Source of the DNA: Icerya purchasi
Lineage: Eukaryota; Arthropoda; Insecta; Hemiptera; Monophlebidae
Assembly: GCA_039619475.1 (NCBI GenBank)
Contig: CM077115.1
Location: forward strand, 26,797,083-26,861,082
Reading direction: 5' to 3'
Length of the DNA: 64,000 nt
This document shows positions 55,251 to 64,000 of this stretch, piece after piece. The notes under the pieces are model-generated. The model made no database searches and was not told the DNA's origin. It saw only the letters and a program-made list of their open reading frames with translations. Made by a program: the position numbers and the translations under genes. How positions within the stretch are numbered: position 1 is the first letter of the stretch; every line of letters starts with the position of its first letter.

Positions 55251-56744
55251 AAGCTCGGTATATTTTTCCGCTAAAGCGCTCTTTCATATACTTGTTTAGG
55301 ATATATTTTGTCTTCTTCAACTTTTTCACTCGGGCTATTACTTACATGACATGCTTTCTTTTTTTTTTTTGTTTTGATGCTTTTAAAAATAATTTTTCAT
55401 CGATACTTTTTTTTTTTTTTATTTCATGAAGGAGTTCCTGCGTTTTGTTTTATATTTCAGATCTCACTTTTAAAAAATGATGTGGAGGTAAGTAATGAAT
55501 TTTTAAGTGATTTTCAAGGTTGTTTTAAGTTCCGCGTTATACATTCTTAGCGGATTTAATAGCTACATAGAATCTGGGAAGCCGAATAAAATTTGGTGGA
55601 GAAAATGAAAAAAGCCCCTAATAGAAAGCGTTTGAAAGAAATTGATCGAAAATAAAAGGGTTTTAATTTTTGGCATTGAAATGGGAAGAATAGAACTTTC
55701 GACGCGTAATGAAGCGCATAATATTATGACTTCGAGCGAAATATTCTAGAAAGCAAAATATTTCTAAAAGTCTCGAAGGAGGAAGTCTTCAGAAGGTCAA
55801 TAGTTGAAAAGTATAAAGGAAAAAATAAAAAAAAGTCACGAAAAGACGGAACAATCGGTGATATACAGTGTGTCGTCGTCTGCACTGCTGAGATCTTACA
55901 ATTAGTAATAACGAACAAAATAATAATAATAAATTAGTCGGATATTTCCATATATTTTCGGCGATGATTTCGAAACAAGATTAAATGTTCGTTGCGTATG
56001 TTTTGTTTTTTGTTTTTTTTTATATTTGTTCGCGCTTAGCTTTTTGATTATTTAGACTGATTTTAATGAATCGTTGTACATTATTCGGAAATGCACAAAC
56101 CAGTAGAGTGATAATATCATGTAAGTACGTCGCTGAGTATTACTGCTGAAAACAGATAGCCCCCTAGCAATATGAAAAATGGGGGTCTCCTTAGAGAAGT
56201 TTTGTGGTAATACACAGCAAACGCGATTGACGCTTAAAATATTATCACTTTACAGTAAAAATGTAAGTGGAAAAAAGCACTAATTTTTAATATAGCCAGA
56301 CAAAAAATTTCAAATATTATAAACGTTAATTACCAGGGATATTCGAATAAAGGGAATTGAAATCCCCATAGCACCGTTTCAAACCCATCACTGACGAAAA
56401 CGTGTTTTATCTGAGAAAACATTATTATGTACAACTTTTGACGATCTGTTTCCAATTATTTTATTATCATCGACTCCGTGAGTTCTTTTTTGGCTATTTT
56501 TTTTTCATTTTTTCCTACTCACACGTACGACTTTGTCACCTCTTTGCGTACGCTCCCTTATTCATAATCTCCTCGCGAATCGTTCCGTCCGCATCGATTT
56601 TCTCTGGGTCCCTCTAACCACAAGGGAATAGAAAAAGATAACGAAATGTTAAGATTCCTTGGCTCAGGCCGCTCTGTATCTTTGCGCCTCTATTTTTCTA
56701 AATTCCCCTCTGTGCGAAAATTTCCATTCTAGATTCTGGTCATA
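55251..56744. other. AT-rich stretch, no gene recognised
   Basis: T runs near 55362-55371 and 55408-55420. No motif recognised. Confidence 0.35.
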
Positions 56745-57212
56745 TATGTGCTCCTTCATTTTCTAACAATCTTTCCTTCTACCCTGTTCATCCAGCCGAG
56801 TCTTTCTGCCTTCCCTCGTTTTACAACTTCTCTTCACTTTGTCGTTCCGCTATCGTGCCTGTTCTTCGTTTGCACGTTACTTGCAGTTTTCTGTCCTCCT
56901 CACGTTTTCGCTTTTTTTTTTTTTTTAACACGTCCCCGAATGTTGTCTTCATCCTAATTACAAAGCTATTTGTGACCCTAATCATATCCTTTTTTGAATT
57001 CCCATCCCTCTCGACAAACTCGCCGTTCTTTATTCTGATCCATTATCATTCGGCGGACTTCTTGAGTTCTTGCTGTGCCTCTTATATATTTTGTCACTTC
57101 CTTCTTTCTTCATTCTGTCAGTTTTTGACCGTTTCGTTTTTTTTTCTGTTTTTCAACTGATACTGAATGGAGGTCCTTTGTCGTCGTGCGCTGATGAAGA
57201 GAAAAATTGCTT
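56745..57212 (+). mobile_element. LINE-A 3' fragment, plus
   Basis: Forward frame YNFSSLCRSAIVPVLRLHVT then CSFLSSSRFRF aligns with FNNFPSISRSVISSIVRLRF and HSLLPASRFRF in the intact ORF2. The part after a T run tracks the rest of the C-terminus weakly. The end AGGTCCTTTGTCGTCG and GCGCTGATGAAGAGAAAAA resembles the 3' signature with a poor A tail. Confidence 0.7.
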
Positions 57213-57768
57213 TGAATTCCTGCCGATGCTCAATATACACATACAAGGCAGTGTGTTTAAAAAATCTAAACACCATATATAAACCTGCGCCCATCTTAAT
57301 GAATCCAATTTAAAAATATGAAAATTCGGGAACATTAAATTTCATCGTATTTTCAAGCACCCCATATCCGTAGCGAGACATGCTGTACTTATTTCGAATC
57401 ACATTTAGAACCTCTAGAAGAAGACTAACAAAATTTCTACTCGGTCCTTGTACAATTTCTCCCATTACATTAAAACCACTTCCTTAATGTTTTTTATTTG
57501 GGTTGATTTAACATTAATTTAACGGCGCAGGTGATAATTTTCAATATTTTCAATAGGGAATTTTTTTTTGTCGTTTCTAGTTGTTTTTTTCGCGCGAATT
57601 ACATCATTTCTACTTTTAAATTTTTTTGTACCTTTTAATAAGTCGGCCGGTATTTTAAGATATCAAACAAGAAGGTTTTCCAGAGACCGAGATTTACAAG
57701 TCTTGTTTTTGTTTATTTTTATGCAACTTCCTCCGGGACTATTTCAACACTTTCGCAACTAATGTACA

Positions 57769-57814
<46 letters not shown>

Positions 57815-58104
57815 TAGTGAATTCCTCATATCATTTACTCCTGTTGTAGTTGTATAAAACTTGAAACCATATATGGATGTCAGCTTTCCACGAGTAAACG
57901 AATTCCATCGGGTTATATTTTTTCGGTATTGCCGGCGTCGTTAGAAAATGCACTGCAACCTAACTAAAGCGTAAATCTTGTCATTAGAGTCTGAGCGAAC
58001 ATTCAGCTTCGTTCAGAAAAACGAGAGTGACTCTTCCAGTTTTATTTCAAAAATTTAAGCATACACGGGTAATCACATTGTAAAACCCTGTTACTTCTAA
58101 AGTA
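57213..58104. other. No gene recognised; (TA)n at 57770-57812
   Basis: AT-rich DNA with a TA microsatellite of about 40 bases. No MITE terminus is attached to it. Confidence 0.4.
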
Positions 58105-58176
58105 GCGCAGTAGCCTAGTAGTTAAAGTGCTTGGCTACCAAACTAAAGCTATCATGGATTTTCGGAAGTTGTCTCA
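58105..58176 (+). repeat. tRNA-like sequence, possible SINE head or tRNA relic
   Basis: GTAGCCTAGTAGTTAAAGTG fits a pol III A box in tRNA context (TRGC..AGT.G), followed by CTTGGCTACCAAACTAAAGC resembling an anticodon arm. The expected B box is degraded to ATGGATTTTCG. Total length and spacing suit a tRNA or tRNA-derived SINE head. No second copy was seen in the window and cloverleaf stems are imperfect. Confidence 0.4.
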
Positions 58177-60189
58177 TTCCGTATCTAAGTCGCTCCCAGG
58201 TTTACCTAGCTTGAAATTGAATTGGGTACCAGGAAAATCTTTGAGAAAGAAAAGACGGCCGAAAAAAAGGACCCCCCCTCAGGATTATCTAGTGATGAGT
58301 TATGAATTTTTACGGGTGACTTTTGAGTTCGTTTTATATTCCGTATTATGTATTTCTGACGGGGTTTTTTGGCGCCCAGGGTAATCGGTTAGCTAGAAGT
58401 TATAGATATATGGTTTTAAAGAGAATTTTAATTGTAATGTATGATCCAATTATAAAATTGAAATCGTTCCTGAGCTATTGTATATTTCGATTCGCTGAAC
58501 CGTCTTATTCGGATTATTCGATACATTACGTACGTACGGAATCCTAAAAATTATATTCGCTATAGCTGAGGAAATTTTTTGTGACTGCAAAGCCAATTTA
58601 CGAGGCGAAAGTGTTAACAAACTTTTATTTTTAACGAGTTCATTAATTGTCAATTATCAACGGCACATTTTCTTAATAATTTCTTTTTCTCTAATTTTTT
58701 CACTCTGTAAGCCCCGGTATATTCTTAATAATTGAAAATGCGTATAATTCTTTTCAAAAAAGCGTAGAAATTCTTCTTTTCAAATTTCACTTTCATTTTC
58801 TTCTTCAAAAAATACTCGCGAATTATCGAAGTAGTCAGCCAGTAAAATTCATTTTTTTCAAAATTGTTTTCTAATTTATTTAAAACTAGCTAGCGAATAT
58901 AAAAAGTTACATATTAAAAGGTACATATATAATAAAATATTTGAAATTTGGTAACATCTAAAAAATGGCAAACTTCATTTTCGGTTGAAATCTCACCTTC
59001 CGGGGACCGAACACCACTCGTCGAAACCGAGCGTACTCGCAAATTCCGAAGATTATAATCAAATTTTCCGGTTAATTTTATTAAATTTACCCTTGCATCG
59101 GTGTTTAAGAATTAATTATTTTAAATTCCATCCGCAGATATTTAATATTGTCGAGCGGGAAGCCTATTTTTGGAAGTTAATCTGCGATAAAATCGCCATA
59201 CGCTACGTTGCGCAGTATTACTATTATCTCCCTTAATTTTCCGTAGCTACTTCCAAAGAATATCCGTTTTATTTCCTCTGCGCCTCTCGAAACGGAGTCT
59301 GACAAAATTACTACGATGTTCCCTTTTCATTTTTTTTTCCCCATTCTTTTTAATACCGTATTAGCGCATAAACATGCAACGTGACATCGTTCTAGCTTGT
59401 GTTTTTGATCAGTGTTAGGTAAATTTTGCAATTTTAAATTACAATTGTATTAGTTTTCTATTATCGTATTTTACTTTCATTTCATTTTATTTAAATTTGC
59501 CATCCGCTCAGCCATGTTCGCGCGCTCCACTAGTCTGAATAAGAGAGGATTCCGAGTCATGAAACGCTTCGAAATAATTTTATATTTACTTTCGATGTCT
59601 AATTGTTTTCTTTTTATATTTTTTACGTTATTAAACGAAACAATAAAAAGTTATATATTTGCATTACTCTATTTTCCAATTTTGAAAGTTGCGTATTTAA
59701 GTTTCTGTAACATTTAAAATCGCCCTGTGTAAATTTCACGAATAAATTGATTTCATCGCGAATTTCAGTTTTCTAATATCAAATTTTAATCGTACCAAAA
59801 CGAGATGCAAACAGAAATATTATTGCAAGTTAACTTTTAATAAATTTTATCTTTTTATTAAAACCATTTGCATATGTGTAAGAGTTAATTTAATAATAAA
59901 AAAAACAAAAAAAAAAAAAAAAAAAAAAAACGGGAGCACTGCTACAATTCGAATGAAAAGAAATTTATCATGCTAAAACAAAATAAAAAATAATTCAAAA
60001 TTCGTAAGCTAAAAATATTATTATAAATTTTGTTAACTGAAAACAAATAAAAACATAATTCTTTTGTTTCGTACGATCTATTAATTAACACAGATGATAA
60101 TTTCATTTGTAATAATACTTATGGCTTATGAACTTTAAATTTATTCTTATTTTTTTTGTAACGCAAGAATGTAAGAATTCAACTTTCAA
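58177..60189. other. No gene recognised
   Basis: AT-rich DNA with short open frames lacking motifs; A-rich run at about 59899-59930. Confidence 0.35.
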
Positions 60190-60330
60190 AATTGTTCGAT
60201 TCGTAAAATTTTCTCAACGACGAGACCAATCGATTTATCTAAACACCTAAAAACCTCCAATTCGTGAATTTCCTTGAAATCATCGGAGCCGTTTTCAAGA
60301 ACCCAAAGTTCCGGCTGATAGAGCTTTATT
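60190..60330 (+). repeat. Dispersed repeat Z, copy 1
   Basis: ACCTCCAATTCGTGAATTTC and GAGCCGTTTTCAAGAACCC match 60920-60980 in the same order and orientation with moderate divergence. Non-coding. Confidence 0.55.
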
Positions 60331-60879
60331 CGCATCTATTTCGAACTTACAGATCACAATGAACGTACCTATTCATCCGTTTCACAGGAATTTGAAAATA
60401 CAACAATAATAAGCACATTACATAAAAGTTACAGTTGCATTACACTATGTGTTTTCAATGTTTAAAATGTATATCAATTTGCGTAATACTTAAAAAATCG
60501 CCATATGAATATTGTGAAAAAATTTTGTTTCGTTCCGCGAAATTTCAATGCTCAGTTCAACATAAGCTCCATTTTTTCTACCAGTGCATTATTTATGGTG
60601 AAGTATTCTCGCGCTACAAAAAACAAATATATTCTCATAAGCCAGGAATATTATTACAAATTTTCATCCGCATAATTCTACAATGACGTCTTTCCTATTT
60701 CGGAATTGGCATAATATTTAAATCCGTCGTGTGAAGCATAAATGTAAATATTTTTCATCGCGAAACAAAGATATTTTATCTATTTTTAATTAACAATGGC
60801 GTAAATAAGGGAATTATTTACTTTTGGATAAATCCTAAAAATATGATGATCGTTTAAATATCGGTCATCGTCCCTTTAC

Positions 60880-60990
60880 AATTGTTCGTTTTGTAGAAAA
60901 AACCCCGACCAACCGACTCCTAAGAAACACCGAATTCGTGAATTTCATCAAAATAGTTAGAACCGTTTCCGAGAACTCAATTACATATAT
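60880..60990 (+). repeat. Dispersed repeat Z, copy 2
   Basis: GACCAACCGACTCCTAAG, ACACCGAATTCGTGAATTTC and GAACCGTTTCCGAGAACTC correspond to the copy at 60190-60330. It lies just left of the TIR element at 61007. Confidence 0.55.
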
Positions 60991-61006
60991 ATATGTATGA
61001 CAGACA

Positions 61007-61706
61007 GGGCGGCCACAAGTAGCTACACACCCTTTTTTGAAATAGGAAACACCTAAGAATAATATTACAATTTTGACTACAGAAATGACTTTCAAAAATG
61101 ATTGTAGGTGATAGTCTGAAGTTCCTCTAGTACACATTAATGGGTTAATCGAAAGGTGCATGCAAATACAAAGGGAGTTGAAGTCGTGAAGAGAGTTGTT
61201 TTTTTTTTCTGCCCTTAAACGGAACCCGGTTTAAACGCCGTACCAGCCGTGTCAACAACCATTCTAAGTGAGGGAGGATTATGGCTCAGACTTTAACGAT
61301 TCCAATGATATCGAACATGTATACTTTACGTGCCACAGAAGCGCTACAAAAACCAAAATCAATAAAGCAAATGAATTTTTTTACTAATTTGTTCAAGTCG
61401 TGATTGGCTCTAAATTCCAAGTTTACTTCCGTTTTTTGCAAAAATTTTGAAGTTTTTTTATTACAAGTTAACGTGTCATTTATTAGCTTTTTGATACGTG
61501 CAATTGTGTCATTTTTTCGCTATTTTTTTACGTTTTTTCATTATTTTCTGCTAATTTTCGTGAAAAAATATTTTGATTTGTTTCTTTTTCTTCTGTAGAA
61601 ACAGAAAAATATCCAAAATGTTGTTCACTTTACTTGTTATATGTATTTTTGCACGAAAATAAATGTTTAAAAATGTGGTGTGTATAGCTACTTATGGCCC
61701 ACCCTG

Positions 61707-61709
<3 letters not shown>
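61007..61709. mobile_element. TIR-flanked element, probably non-autonomous mariner-like
   Basis: The left end CAGGGCGGCCACAAGTAGCT and ACACACC is matched by the reverse complement of the right end, CAGGGTGGGCCATAAGTAGC and TATACACACC. The termini resemble mariner-type inverted repeats, and the right side continues into TATATA as expected for a TA target. The left flank lacks a clear TA. The 700-bp interior has no recognisable transposase. Confidence 0.6.
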
Positions 61710-61746
<37 letters not shown>

Positions 61747-62674
61747 AATTTTGCCCTTATTATGAGAAAGGATATATATGCACATATCTGTATATATACA
61801 TGTTATATATTTAACAAATATATACAGTTCAACGGGGAAAAGAAAAAATGCGAGAAGCTTTCCAGGGATAACATTGAGGTAGGTAAGGAAAAGAACGAGC
61901 GGTAGCCTGTCTAGCAGATCCGCTTTGGGTGATTGGGAAAACCAACTGTGAAAATTTCTTCTTACATAGCAGAGAGAGGATGATGATAATGGAAGTGCGC
62001 GACGTGCGGCGTTTATTTGTGATGGTGGACTTCACCGGCGCTGAGGTGAGATTTAACAGCACGCCGTGACATCTAGACAGTAGCTTTAGGCTAAGGTTCA
62101 TTTAAAGCGCCGTCTTTAATAGTAGTTTATACATGTATACAGAGACGGAACACCGGTTAGAAGAAGAAAAAAACTCGGAAAACAGAAAAAATGTACAGTC
62201 TGGCGTGATCATCGGCAATCAGCCTTTAACAGTGTCAACAACGACATAAAAACGCGCCGAGAGCGACAAAGAGAGCAGCTTCTCGGTGCCGAGTGAACGG
62301 AGAAAGCGTCGGAGCGAGCTGGATGACGAAGACAGAGAGGAAAGTATGACGGAGAAGGAGGGAAAGCCTCGCCAGAACGAAGCAACTCGTATCCGAATTG
62401 TGGAAGTACTTTAGTCGAGTTGAGTCGGTGTTAAAAGACCTTTACCAGGCTAAAGGCTATCCTGAACCATAGCCTTAACAAGCGCTTTAAAGGCCGAAGG
62501 GATCACTGTCGTCCGTCGCTTACCATCTGTTGATTTCTCGGGCTAGGGGGAAAATTCTGTTCAACGCTATCCGATTTATCCTATTTCCGTCATCGTCTCT
62601 GTCTCACGCTCCGTTCCATTGTTGTATCGTCTCTGTTGCTGCTAAAAATCTTTTTATATCTATATACATACATT

Positions 62675-62734
<60 letters not shown>

Positions 62735-63346
62735 ATACATATATATGTCGGGTCCGTATTCGTCTGTGCCTGCAGAAAGGTAATTCCTAGTAGCTATACT
62801 CACAAATTGTCTACTTATAACCTCATCGCAGACTTCGGCCCGAGTCAGTTGCATTTTATCTGTTAGCTCTGCCGGGACCTAACCTACACTAAGCTCGGTT
62901 CATTGTCGGCACATGTGCAATACTTTGTATAGACAGTTGACTTGTTCGACTTTCTCGCATTATTTTCACCTCCTAGGGAACGTGTCAAATTTAACGTCAT
63001 CGCGTTCTACTTGGCACACTTTATAAATATTATCGTAGTTCATTTTGTCAAATTTTTTCGTACTTCCCCGCTCTTAGCCAATCAACCGTGATCAGAATTT
63101 TTTCAGCTGATATTTCCTGATTCGAGGTCACGCGATAACTAGTACAAAACAAATGTGTAACGACTTGAACACCGAGACAACGCTTCTACTGCAGGTTAAA
63201 TTTAGAATTTCTGATTAAAACTGGTGTAAACCTCAAGTAAAGCAGCTGAAGTATATTGAAATTTTTTAAAAAACTGAGGCGAGTATACTTTGTATAGAAT
63301 TTCGTTGCTACAATTATTTTATATACATACATACATATATATGTAA

Positions 63347-63389
<43 letters not shown>
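61710..63389. other. No gene recognised; TA microsatellites, GC-richer patch
   Basis: TA microsatellites at about 61707-61745, 62675-62728 and 63350-63389. The interval 61850-62560 is more GC-balanced, with a small perfect 8-bp hairpin AAGGCTAT/ATAGCCTT at 62453-62476. It might be the 5' end or promoter region of a host gene, but no coding exon could be supported. Confidence 0.35.
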
Positions 63390-63391
<2 letters not shown>

Positions 63392-63982
63392 CTCGGCCAT
63401 TTTGGATTCGCAAGGGGCTGTGCCCCTTGATCCCTCTTGCTTACATTTCTGTCTCTTTCTCTTCTACACTTTGTATAAAATGATCAAAATTTACAACGTA
63501 ATTCTTACTGGCATCAACACACAAAAAAAAATAACGTAATCACAAAAATCCTACCCTAATATTTAACTTTCATTATATAAAATTAAGACATTTTTTCGTT
63601 ACATTTTTCGTTACATATTTCGTTCCATAAAATTGTGACATTTTTTAAATAACAATCTCAAAAATTCTATAAAATATAACAAACGTTACATAAAATTGGG
63701 ACATTTTTTCTAATGGGAGGTAGCCTGAGAATTACATTTGTAATTAATATTTATACTCGTATTAATTAAAACGTAATTCTTAGGCTGCCCCCATTCGAAA
63801 AAATGTCCCAATTTTATGTAATGTTTGTTATATTTTATAGGATTTCTGTGATTACGTTATAATATTCATATGGACCGATTTAGAATTACGTTTTTATACA
63901 AAGTATAGAAGAGAAAGAGATGGAAATATAAGCAAGAGGTGTCAAGGGTCACAGTCCCTTGCGAGGCCAAAATGGCCGAGTT
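63390..63982. mobile_element. Fold-back MITE copy C, complete
   Basis: A 593-bp element with termini AACTCGGCCATTTTGG at left and the complement CCAAAATGGCCGAGTT at right. The two halves are inverted copies of each other almost to the centre: CTTTGTATAAAATGATC, CTATAAAATATAACAAACGT and ACATAAAATTGGGACATTTT appear in both arms in opposite orientation. (TA)n lies on both sides. It has no coding capacity. Homologous copies are at 11906-12694 and 23665-23792. Confidence 0.92.
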
Positions 63983-64000
63983 ATATATATATATATATAT

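Noticed and set aside
61829..62101. Possible ribosomal RNA or gene fragment in a GC-balanced patch
   Set aside because: No segment matches conserved rRNA motifs I know, and the minus-strand frame has no domain.
63186..63413. Frame with Ile-Tyr repeats crossing into the MITE
   Set aside because: Translation of a TA microsatellite.

Overview
The window is AT-rich eukaryotic DNA with long A/T runs, (TA)n and (TAA)n microsatellites and no bacterial-type gene organisation. The non-LTR retrotransposons, pogo/Tigger, mariner and hAT remnants suggest an arthropod, most likely an insect; the species cannot be named from this sequence. I found no convincing host protein-coding gene, tRNA gene or rRNA gene. 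Almost everything recognisable is a mobile element, and most of it is broken.

The dominant family, called LINE-A here, is an I-group non-LTR retrotransposon. It encodes a Gag-like ORF1 with CCHC knuckles and an ORF2 with AP-endonuclease, reverse transcriptase, RNase H and a C-terminal CCHC module. One copy (18051-23302, minus) has an uninterrupted ORF2 of about 1,250 residues and a clear 11-bp target-site duplication. A second long copy (4596-9365, minus) is riddled with frameshifts. About eleven more 5'-truncated 3' pieces lie on both strands, many ending in a poly-A tail preceded by a shared 3' sequence (plus-strand reading of minus copies: TTTGGGC.CGTCAA).

Layout: 0.66-1.5 kb, two old RT fragments; 3.3-3.8 kb, repeat X; 4.6-9.4 kb, broken LINE-A; 9.57-10.7 kb, deleted Tigger/pogo element; 10.7-11.9 kb, C-terminal part of an RT with a zinc finger; 11.9-12.7 kb, a fold-back MITE split by repeat X; 14.42-14.49 kb, an isolated RNA-like hairpin; 16.4-16.9 kb, RT fragment; 17.2-23.5 kb, an old RT element split by the intact LINE-A; 24.4-24.75 kb, a tandem duplication; 25-30 kb, LINE-A and Jockey pieces around a GC-rich island (26.1-27.2 kb) and a 16-bp array; 33.7-35.4 kb, hAT remnant; 35.8-37.1 kb, LINE-A pieces; 39.1-39.55 kb, a 38-bp minisatellite; 42.3-43.4 kb, LINE-A piece and a dispersed repeat; 43.5-48.5 kb, two RT elements head to head, the first split by another LINE-A piece; 48.9-51.2 kb, RNase H, mariner and R4/Dong-like fragments; 52.6-53.7 kb, a 9-bp satellite and LINE-A; 54.9-57.2 kb, dispersed repeat and LINE-A; 58.1 kb, tRNA-like sequence; 60.2-61.7 kb, dispersed repeats and a TIR element; 63.39-63.98 kb, a complete fold-back MITE in (TA)n.

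The most informative structure is the stratigraphy: three nested insertions with target-site duplications give relative ages, in each case an older element interrupted by a LINE-A copy or by a repeat sharing its 3' tail. Other points of interest are the fold-back MITE family found only in TA microsatellites, the pre-miRNA-like hairpin, and a few dispersed and tandem repeats I could not assign.
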